A DNA stretch of 34,265 bases from Acidobacteriota bacterium. GTDB lineage: Bacteria; Acidobacteriota; Terriglobia; Acidiferrales; UBA7541. Positions within the stretch are counted from its first letter, which is position 1. The number at the start of each line of letters is the position of its first letter. The DNA is taken from NCBI GenBank assembly GCA_003224175.1, contig QHYQ01000288.1, positions 1 to 34,265 on the forward strand, in the 5' to 3' direction. The notes beneath the pieces were generated by a model, which was not told the DNA's origin, made no database searches, and saw only the letters and a list, made by a program, of their open reading frames with translations. The position numbers were made by a program, and so were the translations under genes. Below are positions 24,507-33,647 of this stretch, piece by piece.

Positions 24507-25784
24507 ATGATCCGCCGAGATTTCGTCAAGAGTTCGCTGGCCGTGGCCGCGTTGGCAGCCGGGAACGAGCGGCTCGCCGCATCGCCGCGAGCTGCGGAGA
24601 GCGCGCCTTTCCCCAAGGCGCCGGGGCTGACCAAATATGTCTCCGAGTTCATCGTAAACACGAAATATGGCGATATTCCTGCCGACGTGCTGGAGTTGGG
24701 TCGGAAGTCTATCCTGGACGGCTTCGGCCTGGCGCTGGCCGGCTCGGCATCGGTGATGGCGCCTGAGCTCAGCCAGCGCTCCGGCAAGGATTTCATGCTC
24801 GCGTATCACCTCGGTGTGGAGGTCGAATCGAAAATTGCGGAGGCGATCGATCCCCGCCATTACAACGATGGATTTCATTCTACGGGCACCTGCGGCTCTT
24901 TCGGCAGCGCGGCGGCGTGCGCCAGACTGCGCGGCCTCGACGCCCAGAAGACCGCCTACGCCCTGGGCGTAGCAGCGGCTGAGGGGGGAGGCTTGCGCGA
25001 CAATTTCGGCTCCATGACCAAGCCGTTCCACGCGGGGCACGCGGCCGAAAACGGCACTGTTGCCGTCGATCTTGCGGCGCTGGGCTGGACCGCTGCGCCC
25101 GATATCCTGGAAGGGGCGCTCGGTTTCTTTCAGGCCGCCGGCGGCGGTTTCGACCCCGGTTCGATCGTGAATCGGCTCGGCAATCCTTGGACCTTTGCTT
25201 CTCCCGGAGTCTCCATCAAGCCATTTCCTTCCGGCTCTCTGACGCATCCCGCGATGGGCGAAATGCTCGGCATTATTCGCAAAAACGACCTAAAGCCAGC
25301 AGACGTAGAGAAAATCGATATCGGCACGAGCCACAACCTCACTACCACGCTTTATCATCACCGCCCAACCACCGGCCTCCAGGCCAAGTTCAGCATGGAA
25401 TTCGGCTTGAGCATTCTGCTTCTCGACCGCAAAGCTGGACTGAATGAATACACAGACGCGGTGGTTCAGCGGCCCGATGTTCAAGAGATGATCAAGCGCG
25501 TGAATTTCTACGTCGATCCGGAAGCCGAGGCGGCGGGCTTCGATAAGATGACCAGCCTTCTGAAGGTGCACCTGAAAGACGGTCGAGTCATTCCAGCTCG
25601 CGCGGATTTTGCCAAAGGCGGCCCGGCGAATCCCATGAGCTTCGAGGAAGTCGCCGACAAATTCAGAGGCTGCGCCGACTTCGCGAAATGGCCGAAGGAA
25701 AAGGCCGAAAGCGTGATCAATTTCGTCAAAACGCTCGAGGCCGCGCCCGACATGAGCAAATTGACCGGCTTGCTAACTTCCTAA
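24507..25784 (+). CDS. TAT-exported MmgE/PrpD family protein with a missing central segment
   Basis: Family of 2-methylcitrate dehydratase, cis-aconitate decarboxylase and related enzymes. The N-terminus MIRRDFVKSSLAVAALAAG is a twin-arginine type signal (RRDF, then a hydrophobic stretch), implying export of a folded protein. Family blocks seen: SILDGFGLALAGSAS, SGKDFMLAYHLGVEV, GFHSTGTCGSFGSAAACARLRGLD, GSMTKPFHAGHAAENG, LEGALGFFQAAGGGFD and MEFGLSILLLDRKAG. Between residues about 92 and 98 the family normally has some 80-100 residues including the N-G-x-x-x-H-x-x-D-x-D-D and H-P-x-S/T-x-x-x-P active-site segments; here SVMAPELSQR runs directly into RSGKDF, in frame. It is thus a shortened, probably inactive version or an assembly loss. 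The next gene is an oxidative decarboxylase, suggesting C4/C5 acid metabolism. Confidence 0.85.
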   Translation: MIRRDFVKSSLAVAALAAGNERLAASPRAAESAPFPKAPGLTKYVSEFIVNTKYGDIPADVLELGRKSILDGFGLALAGSASVMAPELSQRSGKDFMLAYHLGVEVESKIAEAIDPRHYNDGFHSTGTCGSFGSAAACARLRGLDAQKTAYALGVAAAEGGGLRDNFGSMTKPFHAGHAAENGTVAVDLAALGWTAAPDILEGALGFFQAAGGGFDPGSIVNRLGNPWTFASPGVSIKPFPSGSLTHPAMGEMLGIIRKNDLKPADVEKIDIGTSHNLTTTLYHHRPTTGLQAKFSMEFGLSILLLDRKAGLNEYTDAVVQRPDVQEMIKRVNFYVDPEAEAAGFDKMTSLLKVHLKDGRVIPARADFAKGGPANPMSFEEVADKFRGCADFAKWPKEKAESVINFVKTLEAAPDMSKLTGLLTS

Positions 25785-25901
25785 CTATGCGCAGTGCCCA
25801 GCCGGTGTCATTCGGAGGAGTCCGCGCTTTTTCTGCGCAAGTCCACGTAAGCGGAGTTGCGCGACAACAAAGTGCGGACGACGAGGAATCTGCTTTCTGA
25901 C

Positions 25902-26978
25902 ATGACCGCCGCGTCCTCCAAAAGCTACAAGATCGCAACCATTCCCGGCGATGGCATTGGCAGGGAAGTGGTGCCGGAAGGAATTCGCGTCGCCGAGGCA
26001 GCGGCGCGCCGCTTCGGGTTTTCGCTCTCCTGGAAGGAGTTCGACTGGAGTTGCGAGCGCTATCTGAAAACCGGACGCATGATGCCGGAAGACGGACTGG
26101 AACAGCTCAGAGCCTTCGATGCCATTTTCCTGGGCGCAGTAGGCCACCCAAGTGTGGCCGATCACGTCTCGCTGTGGGGCCTGCTGATTCCCATTCGCCG
26201 CGAATTCCAGCAATACGTAAACCTTCGGCCGGTGCGGTTGCTTTCCGGCATTGAGCCCGCCGTAAAGAATTTTCCTCCCGGCCAAATCGATTTTGTCGTC
26301 GTACGCGAAAACAACGAAGGCGAATACTCCAATATCGGAGGAAGGCTCTATTCCGGCACGGAAGATGAATTTGCCGTGCAGCAGTCGGTCTTCACGCGCC
26401 GAGGCTGCGACCGCATTATTCGTTATGCTTTTGAGCTGGCGAAGTCGCGGCGGCGCCACGTCACTTCGGCGACGAAATCAAACGGCATCATTTACACCAT
26501 GCCTTTCTGGGATGAACGCTTCGCCGCGGTGGCGAAGGAATATCCCGACATCCGCACGGACCAGTTTCATATTGATATTCTGAGCGCGCATTTCGTGCGC
26601 CATCCGGACTGGTTTGACGTAGTGGTGGGTTCAAACCTCTTCGGCGATATTCTTTCGGATTTGGGCCCTGCCGTGGTCGGTTCAATAGGAATCGCGCCCT
26701 CAGGAAACCTCAATCCCGAACGAAAATTTCCTTCCATGTTCGAGCCCGTGCATGGCTCCGCGCCGGACATCGCTGGCAAAGGAATAGCCAATCCCATCGG
26801 CCAAATCTGGTCCGCAGCCATGATGCTACATCATCTATGTGAATCGGCCGCTGCTGGCGCCATCGAGCGCGCGATCGAGAGCGTTTTGGCAGGAACTGGT
26901 CCGCGCACCGCCGATATCGGCGGCAAAGCGCGGACGAAGGAAGTCGGCGAGGCTATCGCGTCAGAAGTAAGAGCTTAA
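25902..26978 (+). CDS. tartrate/D-malate dehydrogenase-like (isopropylmalate dehydrogenase family)
   Basis: NAD-dependent oxidative decarboxylase of the beta-hydroxyacid family with isocitrate and isopropylmalate dehydrogenases. 358 residues from ATG 25902. IATIPGDGIGREVVPEG begins the fold; LWGLLIPIRREFQQYVNLRPVRLL carries substrate arginines in the form typical of tartrate dehydrogenase/decarboxylase and D-malate dehydrogenase, not LeuB. RENNEGEYSNIGGRLYSG, ATKSNGIIYTMPFWDE (catalytic Lys) and GSNLFGDILSDLGPAVVGSIG (metal-binding Asp residues) follow, then EPVHGSAPDIAGKGIANP for NAD. The frame is open from a TTG at 25857, but the ATG fits the family start. Substrate cannot be decided. Probably co-transcribed with the MmgE/PrpD gene 117 bp upstream. 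Confidence 0.87.
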   Translation: MTAASSKSYKIATIPGDGIGREVVPEGIRVAEAAARRFGFSLSWKEFDWSCERYLKTGRMMPEDGLEQLRAFDAIFLGAVGHPSVADHVSLWGLLIPIRREFQQYVNLRPVRLLSGIEPAVKNFPPGQIDFVVVRENNEGEYSNIGGRLYSGTEDEFAVQQSVFTRRGCDRIIRYAFELAKSRRRHVTSATKSNGIIYTMPFWDERFAAVAKEYPDIRTDQFHIDILSAHFVRHPDWFDVVVGSNLFGDILSDLGPAVVGSIGIAPSGNLNPERKFPSMFEPVHGSAPDIAGKGIANPIGQIWSAAMMLHHLCESAAAGAIERAIESVLAGTGPRTADIGGKARTKEVGEAIASEVRA

Positions 26979-27001
26979 ACGGGCCGGGAGAATGTAGTGG
27001 C

Positions 27002-27071
27002 AGCTCGGCGCAAGCCGCGAGTAGGGGAATTGGCTGCGGGCAAACTCAGCAGCCAATTCGCCGAGCTACTC
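27002..27071. terminator. long hairpin between convergent genes
   Basis: GAATTGGCTGC (27027-27037) pairs perfectly with GCAGCCAATTC (27049-27059) over an 11-base loop. Outside it AGCTCGGCG (27002-27010) pairs with CGCCGAGCT (27059-27067), and GAGTAG (27019-27024) can alternatively pair with CTACTC (27066-27071). It lies between two genes that converge, so it could terminate transcription from both sides, but there is no T-run on either strand. Role inferred from position. Confidence 0.5.
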
Positions 27072-27078
27072 TGTATGG

Positions 27079-30000
27079 TTACGGATTGTTGCTGGGGTTC
27101 TTGCTCAGGCGCCGGAAATAATCGGCCACCGAGTCCTGGTATCCCGCCGGAACGGGCAGTGAATCGCCACTACGAATTTGGCCGGCATCGTTGTCGTCCT
27201 CTTGGCGTCGCAGCCGCAGCTCGAGCTTATCCACGCTGGTGAGAACTTGATCATGCAGCTCCTCGAGCATGGTCGGATTTCCGGGGAAGCGGCTGGGATC
27301 GAGGCGCTGCATCTCGCGAATCAGTTCCTGGAGGTCGGCCAAGGGCGCCGGTTGGCCCTGGAAGCTCTGACGGAGTGCGTTCAGCTCGCGCATGGCTTCC
27401 TGGTAGGCGCGCTGAATTTCCTCGGGCGTAGAGGGTACCGGCTGCGTTTCGCGACCCTGCGGCCAATAGCCGCCGGTATCGCCGCCGTACCATTGGCGAT
27501 CGATCGGGCCGTAGCCGCCGGCCCAAGTGCCGCCGCGCGGGCCGCCAATTGGTCCGCCGTTCGGTCCGCCACTGGGTGAGCCGGGCGAACTGGGACCGCC
27601 ACCGGCCTGGTTATTGCCTTGCTGGCCCGGTTGCCCAGGTTGACCGGGCTGACCGGCTTGGCCGCCTTGATTTCTGCCAAGCTGGTCCATTTGGCGAGGC
27701 TGTCCGGGTTGGCCCTGCTGCCCGTTGCGCCCCGCGGCATTGCTCATGCCGCGCGCCAAGGCTTCCATTTGGCTCCGAAGCCGCTCGATTTGATTGAGGG
27801 CTTCCTGCGGATTTTGTTGCTGGCGATTGAAGGCTTGTTGCGCCTGGTGCAGCTGATCGTCCAGTCGCTGCATGCCATTGGGGATCGTTGTGTCCTTGCC
27901 ATTTTGCGTTGGATCGATTCCGCGGCGAATCCAGTCAGCGCTCTTCTTGATGCGGCTCTGCAGGTCGTCCTGCTCCATGCCGCCGAGGGCTTCGCGCAAT
28001 TTGTTGGCGGAATTCGGCTGAGTCGCGCCAAGTCCTCGCGCAGCTTCCTGCATCTGTTTTTCGAGCCGGCCGAGCGCATCCCCGGTTTGTTGGCGATCGT
28101 CGGCGAGTCTGGATTGCTCATCGCTTTGGCTCAAGCCGTCCGCCGTGTTGCCGCGCGCAAACATCTGCCGCATTCGCGCTTCCTGATCCTGCTCCTCTTT
28201 TTGAAGCCGGTCCGCTTCGCGGGCCATGGCGTCCATCTGCTGCGAGGCCTCTCGCTGTTGGAGTCCGCTCAGCAGGTTGGAAGCTTCCTGCAAGCGTTCG
28301 GCGGCGCGGCGCGCGGCGGCATCATTTGGTTGACTCTGCGAAGCTGCGCGAGCCATGTCCTCCTGGGCCTGGCGCAGGCGATCAAGCGCTTCTTGCATGC
28401 GGTTATCGGCCGATGCCTGGCCATTCGGCGTGCCATTTGCGCTCTGCTGACCATTCGTGCCCGAACGGCCGCTCTGCGATTGACCACCTTGCTGGCCGCT
28501 CTGCTGCTGCCCGCCCTGCTGATTAGCCTGTTGATTGCCCTGTTGTTGTTGCTGGTTGCGGGCCAGTTGTTCCATTTGCCGCTGCAGTTCCTCGGCCTCG
28601 CGCCGCAGCATCTCCTCCTGCCAGCGCTGTTGGTAGCTCTGATTGCCGCCGCGTTGCTGCTGCGCCAGCTCTTCCTGGCGGCGAGCCAACTTCTCCAGCT
28701 TCTGCAGGGCCTCATCGATTTCCTGAGCGCGCTGATTTGCCGAGTTGGCCGTTTGGCCGGTCTCGTACTGATTTTTCTCCGTATCCAGTTCGAGGTCGAA
28801 CAGGCTGGATAGATCGCGACCTGCTCCGCCGGCCCCGCCGCCTCCTCCTCTCGCTCCGAAGGCCACCTGAATTTCCCGGAAGGTGGCTTCGGCGCGTAAC
28901 AGGTGCTGCAACGCCTTCTGCTCCTCAGGCAGCGCGTCGCTCCACTTCTGCTGCTGTAACCTTTCCGCAGCGGGAGCCATGGCCGCCGCCGCCGCGGTCA
29001 TGTCCTTCTCGAAATCGCTGAACTCCTGATTCGCGTCGCTCAACTCGCGCCGTTGCAGGCGGGCGGCCAGCGAGAGCGCTTGATCGCGCAGCTTGGCCTG
29101 TACGCCGGAGAGGAATTTGCCATTTTCCGCGGATTCTTGTTTTGAGGGTTTCTTATCGCTGTCACCTTTCTGCTTGAAGGTGGCGGCGATGATCTCCTTT
29201 TCGCGCTGGGCAATATCCGTCTGATCGCCCTGGCCGAAGCCTCCGCCACCGCCCATGCCGCCGCCCGCCTGTTGCGATTGCGAGAATTGGCGCTCGAAGG
29301 GGTCAGCTTGGATGAAATACATATCCGTGCGGGATTCGGACCGGGCGTCCTTGGCGGTTGCGTAGACGCTGACGACATCGCCGGGAACGAGTTTGAAATC
29401 TTCCAGCGACAGGACCGTGGAGTTGCCTACTTGCTTGGAGCCCTTTTCCTTCAGCATGCTGACGGTTTTTTCGTCGCTGCCATTGACGGAATAATGCACC
29501 GCGACATCGTTGAGGCCGAACTCGCCGTCGGCATTCACCGCGACGGTGACCTCCTCGATCGGGTTGGCGCGATAATCACCGCCCGGCTTGATGAGGCGCA
29601 CTTCCGGCGGATTGGCTTTCCGGGCTTCGATGAAAAAGTCGTCCGAGATGCGCAGAGTCTCGCCCTGTTCATTGGCGGCGACGTGATACTGCCCGTCCTT
29701 ATCGATGTGCACCGTACCCTTGTACACATTGCCTTCGCCGGCTCCAAGCTTGATCTGCTTGTCATCCACCACGAGACTGCCATCGCGCATCGGGCGATCC
29801 GTCAGGACTTCCAAGTCAGCTTGGGTACCTTCCACAGCGCGCAGGTCGCCGCCGTGTTCTTCGATCTGGTTTTTCAGTCCTGTCCAGGAGGGGAACCGGT
29901 AGGTCACGCGAATTTGTTTGACCGAGGGCAGATCAACTACCTTTAGATTGAAGTGGCGCGATTGCAGCGGGCCGGCTTCGACGTAATATTCGACGCCCTC

Positions 30001-30750
30001 CGGCAAGCCCGCGAAGAGGAATTGGAATCCGGAGCCGCCCGGCTGCGGCTGCATGGCCACCTGCTCCCATTTCGAGGCGCTTTGGAAGCGCGCGTACAGG
30101 CGAGCAGTAGGCGTCTGCAGGCCGGCCAATTGGGCGGTGATGAGCTGGTCGGAATTTCGCCGAACTGCCACGTCGCCGGGCGAGACTCGCAATTCATAGA
30201 GGGGGCCGGAGACGTGGCCGGCTCCGGTCCATATCAGCGCAGCGCCATGGCCCAGATAGCCAGGCCCGGCAAGCACCAGCCACACCAGCACTCCGAGCGA
30301 AGCCAAACCGATTCCAATCGATGCCAGCAGTGTTGTGCCGGGAACGAGTTGCCTTGGCTGGGCGTCGTGCGACATTTCCAGGGTATCGGCGGCCAGCAGG
30401 TCGATGAAAGGCTCTTTCTTTGCCACATCCCGTTCGGCATAGGTAACAAGCCGTTGCTCGAATTGCGGAAAAACGCTTTCCGCCTTACCCGCAGCACGCC
30501 GCCGATTGAGTCCATAGATAGGAAGGGCCAAGCCAAATCCGATAGCCAAGGCCAGCGAGACCAGCAACACGAGGCGGGCACCCGTCAGAGTCCATGACGC
30601 GAAGGCGAAGTGATTGGCAAGCAGGACCAGAATCATCGTCAGCGCGAGCGCAACCGAGGCGAAGATGGCAGTTCCCCTCAGCACCGCGCCGATGCGCAAG
30701 CGCCTTTGCAATTGCTGGATATACGAGTCCAAGTGGTCCCGAGTCGTCAT
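27079..30750 (-). CDS. giant DUF4175-type membrane protein with Gln/Gly-rich coiled region
   Basis: 1223 residues from ATG 30750 (MTTRDHLDSYIQQLQRRL), which overlaps the upstream gene's stop by four bases. Two membrane helices lie within residues about 24-75 and a third near 140-160, then a large beta-rich outer region of several hundred residues. The C-terminal half is a low-complexity Gln/Ala/Gly region with many heptad-like QRLQ/EEL segments, strings of Gln, and Gly-Gln-Pro-Gly repeats, then a proline/tryptophan patch and a final helical stretch. It resembles DUF4175 proteins, which accompany MoxR/BatA operons. Function unknown; an envelope-stress or periplasmic assembly role is an inference from neighbours. 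Codon usage matches the surroundings despite the low complexity. Confidence 0.8.
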   Translation of the reverse strand: MTTRDHLDSYIQQLQRRLRIGAVLRGTAIFASVALALTMILVLLANHFAFASWTLTGARLVLLVSLALAIGFGLALPIYGLNRRRAAGKAESVFPQFEQRLVTYAERDVAKKEPFIDLLAADTLEMSHDAQPRQLVPGTTLLASIGIGLASLGVLVWLVLAGPGYLGHGAALIWTGAGHVSGPLYELRVSPGDVAVRRNSDQLITAQLAGLQTPTARLYARFQSASKWEQVAMQPQPGGSGFQFLFAGLPEGVEYYVEAGPLQSRHFNLKVVDLPSVKQIRVTYRFPSWTGLKNQIEEHGGDLRAVEGTQADLEVLTDRPMRDGSLVVDDKQIKLGAGEGNVYKGTVHIDKDGQYHVAANEQGETLRISDDFFIEARKANPPEVRLIKPGGDYRANPIEEVTVAVNADGEFGLNDVAVHYSVNGSDEKTVSMLKEKGSKQVGNSTVLSLEDFKLVPGDVVSVYATAKDARSESRTDMYFIQADPFERQFSQSQQAGGGMGGGGGFGQGDQTDIAQREKEIIAATFKQKGDSDKKPSKQESAENGKFLSGVQAKLRDQALSLAARLQRRELSDANQEFSDFEKDMTAAAAAMAPAAERLQQQKWSDALPEEQKALQHLLRAEATFREIQVAFGARGGGGGAGGAGRDLSSLFDLELDTEKNQYETGQTANSANQRAQEIDEALQKLEKLARRQEELAQQQRGGNQSYQQRWQEEMLRREAEELQRQMEQLARNQQQQQGNQQANQQGGQQQSGQQGGQSQSGRSGTNGQQSANGTPNGQASADNRMQEALDRLRQAQEDMARAASQSQPNDAAARRAAERLQEASNLLSGLQQREASQQMDAMAREADRLQKEEQDQEARMRQMFARGNTADGLSQSDEQSRLADDRQQTGDALGRLEKQMQEAARGLGATQPNSANKLREALGGMEQDDLQSRIKKSADWIRRGIDPTQNGKDTTIPNGMQRLDDQLHQAQQAFNRQQQNPQEALNQIERLRSQMEALARGMSNAAGRNGQQGQPGQPRQMDQLGRNQGGQAGQPGQPGQPGQQGNNQAGGGPSSPGSPSGGPNGGPIGGPRGGTWAGGYGPIDRQWYGGDTGGYWPQGRETQPVPSTPEEIQRAYQEAMRELNALRQSFQGQPAPLADLQELIREMQRLDPSRFPGNPTMLEELHDQVLTSVDKLELRLRRQEDDNDAGQIRSGDSLPVPAGYQDSVADYFRRLSKNPSNNP

Positions 30751-32759
30751 GGCTCCTCCCGCGACATCGTTAAATATTGACTCGAAAGCAGGGATTCTGC
30801 AATGGCCGCCACCAGCAATAGCAACATGGCGTACCACCAGAGGCTATAGGGCTTTTTCTGGTCTTGCGCTACAGTGCCGCTGGAGGCCTCCGGAGAGGAG
30901 GTCCCTGTGTTTCCCGTCCAAAGCGCCAGGATATCCTTGGGAACCACATCAAGGTCGGATTCGCGGCGATCCGCATTGACTCCGACAAGATCCTGACGAC
31001 CGTTAGCCAAGCGGAGTTGATAAAAACCGGCCCGCGTCAGCTGGAACGACTGTGCGGCCGTTGCCTCTTTCAGAGAGAGCGGCCGCTTGCCGTCCGGATC
31101 GATAACTTCCACTCCTACAGACTGCTCCTTGGCCGTGCGCAGTTCAAGGAACGAATCCACGATTCGCGACCCGGCGCGCGTTTCCATCCCGGAAAGGTAG
31201 CGCGCGGTCTGATCAATGAAGGGAATAAAAACGGGGTGCAGCGGGAAATCGTTGGTGAAATTGTCCAGGCCCGAAGCGAACAACAGAACCCGGCCTTCAC
31301 CGATCTTCTTTTCCAGCAGCAGCGGCGTTTGATCGGTCAGACGGGCGGCTACACGCGCATCCGTTCCCGCCACACGCACCGCGAAATAAAATTTCACGCC
31401 GGCCCAACGGTTTGCTTTTTCGACAGAGGGGTAGGATGGATCCGTTTGGCCCACGGTCAGGAAGCGCGCGCCTTCGCGGGAGTAGTAGCGGGAATCGGTG
31501 ATGGTGTCGCCGAAGATGGGGATGCGCGGATGGCGTGCGGCAGAGGTTCCCGCAGCCACGAAAACACTGCCGCCCGCTTTGACGTAGTTGGTGAGCGCGC
31601 TCTCAAACGACGACGGCAGTGAGGCCACGTCGGACAGCACGACAAAGTCATGGCCGGCGGGCTGCGCGTTTGCCACGCGATCCACGGTCACCGTCTCGAG
31701 ATTGAAGGCGGATTCGGCCGCGGAGGTGAGCGCGGCGCGAAAGTAAAGGGGTGAGCGGGTATCGTTCGATTCGTAGACAAAGAGGACTTTGCGGGGGTCG
31801 GACCGCTTCACCGCAAAGAGACTGGCATCATCAGCGGGCAGAGAATCCGCGGAATCAATGCGCACCTCACATCGTGTGAGGCCGTAAGGAACGTCAAGAG
31901 AAGAAAACTCCACGCTGGCGCGTCCCTCGGGCGGAACGTCCACCGTTTGTGTGGCGATGGCTTTCCCGTTCACCACGAGCGAAACGCTCCTCTTCGCGGC
32001 GGGAGTATGATAGCCGGAGATCACGGCCTGCACGCGCGATTTCTTGGGGTCGAAGACCTCGCCTGGCGCGCTGACGCTTTCCACCGTCCAATTCGGTTCC
32101 GAGCCTCTGGCTTCCGAGTGCAGCACCAAAGAAACGTTTCCGGGCAGCGCCATTTCCGCGAAACTGCCCGGCATGGCACTTCGCTGCATGTCGCTGAATA
32201 AGTGCAGTTCGATGGGCGTGTGCACAGTTTCGGCCATTGAGCGCAAGGTGCCCGCGAGTTCGCCAAAGCTCGCTCGCGTATCCGTGGGCTGGACGCTGTT
32301 CACGCCAGAACGAAGCACGCCGGAGTCCTGCGTAGGTTCGGTTAGTACGTGAACTTGAGAGCCGAGCGCCATTACCTGTGCGCGCTCGGAAGGCTTGCGC
32401 GCGTCGAGAACCGACAGAGCGTCCCGCTTGGCATCGGCTAGGCGCGTTCCCGCGCGCATGCTGAAGGAGTCGTCGATGACGAGCAAGTCCAATTTGTCGC
32501 CGCTGATGCTGGCGGCGGAGCGCTCGATGAAGGGATTGGCGAAGGCCAGGGCCAGCAGCAGAATCACGGCCAGGCGGAAGGCGAGCAGAAGCAGATAGCG
32601 CAAGCGCCGGTGCTTGATCGAGCTTTGCGTGCGCCGCTCAAAGAACATCAGCGAACTGAAGGGAAGGGGCGTGGTCCTATGCCGCCGCAGCAGATGGAGG
32701 TAGATGGGCAATCCCGCAGCCACCGCACCGGCCAGAAACCAAGGCGCCAGAAAGCCCAT
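30747..32759 (-). CDS. BatA-like N-terminal domain and VWA membrane protein
   Basis: 670 residues. The N-terminus FLAPWFLAGAVAAGLPIYLHLLRR is the aerotolerance-operon (BatA) N-terminal helix; a second helix, LLLLAFRLAVILLLALAFANPF, is near 55-77. A von Willebrand factor A domain follows with DxSxS metal site DDSFSM at about 95-100. The middle is an Ig-like and glutamine-amidotransferase-like region (GGSVFVAAG, GEGRVLLFASGLDNFTNDFPLHPVFIPF), and a last helix, WWYAMLLLLVAAIAESLL, anchors the C-terminus. Such proteins stand after MoxR and DUF58 in many bacteria. ATG overlaps the DUF58 stop by one base. Confidence 0.85.
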   Translation of the reverse strand: MGFLAPWFLAGAVAAGLPIYLHLLRRHRTTPLPFSSLMFFERRTQSSIKHRRLRYLLLLAFRLAVILLLALAFANPFIERSAASISGDKLDLLVIDDSFSMRAGTRLADAKRDALSVLDARKPSERAQVMALGSQVHVLTEPTQDSGVLRSGVNSVQPTDTRASFGELAGTLRSMAETVHTPIELHLFSDMQRSAMPGSFAEMALPGNVSLVLHSEARGSEPNWTVESVSAPGEVFDPKKSRVQAVISGYHTPAAKRSVSLVVNGKAIATQTVDVPPEGRASVEFSSLDVPYGLTRCEVRIDSADSLPADDASLFAVKRSDPRKVLFVYESNDTRSPLYFRAALTSAAESAFNLETVTVDRVANAQPAGHDFVVLSDVASLPSSFESALTNYVKAGGSVFVAAGTSAARHPRIPIFGDTITDSRYYSREGARFLTVGQTDPSYPSVEKANRWAGVKFYFAVRVAGTDARVAARLTDQTPLLLEKKIGEGRVLLFASGLDNFTNDFPLHPVFIPFIDQTARYLSGMETRAGSRIVDSFLELRTAKEQSVGVEVIDPDGKRPLSLKEATAAQSFQLTRAGFYQLRLANGRQDLVGVNADRRESDLDVVPKDILALWTGNTGTSSPEASSGTVAQDQKKPYSLWWYAMLLLLVAAIAESLLSSQYLTMSREEP

Positions 32760-33646
32760 CAGTATCTCCCCTGGCGAAGCGTCAGATACTGGCGCAACGC
32801 TCCATCGAGCGGACGGTTGGTGACGAGCAGGTGATAATCCATGCCCGCGCTGCGCGCGCGGTCCTGCAGTTGCGTAATGTGAGACTGCACCTTGAGCCGG
32901 TATTCCTCGTGGCCGTATTCCGGCGTGACCTCCAGGCTCTCCTGAGTCTCCATATCGATCAGCAAAACGGGCTCGTCCAACTCAGGCTTCAGCTCTTGGG
33001 GATCGAGCACGTGGAAGAGCACGACTTCGTTTCCGTGGTAGCGCAGCGGTTCGACCGTGCGGACGATGGTTTCCGGGGACTCGAAGAAATCGGAGATGAT
33101 GACGACCATTCCGCGCTTGCGCAGAAAATTCTGGAAGTGAAGCAGGGGTTTGGCGTAGTCGGTGCGCGCACGTGGTTCAGCATTTTCGAGGCCGCTGAGC
33201 AACCGATTAAGCTGTCCCTGGCGTGTGGAAGCGCGGATATAGGTGCGCACCTCGTCGTCAAAAACGATCAGCCCGGCGGCGTCGCGCTGCGTCTGCGTGG
33301 TGAGGTAAAAGAGCGAAGCCGCGACGTAGCGCGCGTAATCCATTTTTGTAATCTTGTGCGATGAATAGCTCATGGAGCTGCTGGCATCGAGGAGAACGGT
33401 CAGCAGCGTATTTGTTTCGCCGCGATAGCGCTTCAGGTAGGCGCGTTCGGTTCGCGCAAAGACGTTCCAATCCACATGGCGCAGGTCGTCTCCGGGACTA
33501 TACGCGCGGTATTCGGCAAACTCCTGACTGAAGCCGAAATCGGGCGAGCGATGCAGACCGGCCACAAATCCGTCGACGACCGTTTTGGCTACCAGGTCCA
33601 GGCCCGAAATTCCTGCGAGAACCGCTGGGTCAAGAAATCGCTGCAC
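32759..33646 (-). CDS. DUF58 domain protein (VWA-like partner of MoxR)
   Basis: 295 residues, starting at GTG 33646 one base after the MoxR stop, with GGGAG seven or eight bases upstream. The DUF58 core SQEFAEYRAYSPGDDLRHVDWNVFARTERAYLKRY is near residues 40-74, followed by a VWA fold with metal site DASSSM and a later VVIISDFFES. No membrane segment, so cytoplasmic. DUF58 proteins act with MoxR AAA+ ATPases, by family knowledge as substrate-recognition or adaptor partners. Confidence 0.92.
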   Translation of the reverse strand: MQRFLDPAVLAGISGLDLVAKTVVDGFVAGLHRSPDFGFSQEFAEYRAYSPGDDLRHVDWNVFARTERAYLKRYRGETNTLLTVLLDASSSMSYSSHKITKMDYARYVAASLFYLTTQTQRDAAGLIVFDDEVRTYIRASTRQGQLNRLLSGLENAEPRARTDYAKPLLHFQNFLRKRGMVVIISDFFESPETIVRTVEPLRYHGNEVVLFHVLDPQELKPELDEPVLLIDMETQESLEVTPEYGHEEYRLKVQSHITQLQDRARSAGMDYHLLVTNRPLDGALRQYLTLRQGRY

Positions 33647-33647
33647 G

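Noticed and set aside
27619-28812. A 397-codon leucine-rich plus-strand frame that looks like a membrane protein
   Set aside because: It is the complement of the Gln/Ala-rich part of the DUF4175 gene; Gln codons reverse-complement to Leu, which explains the hydrophobic look.
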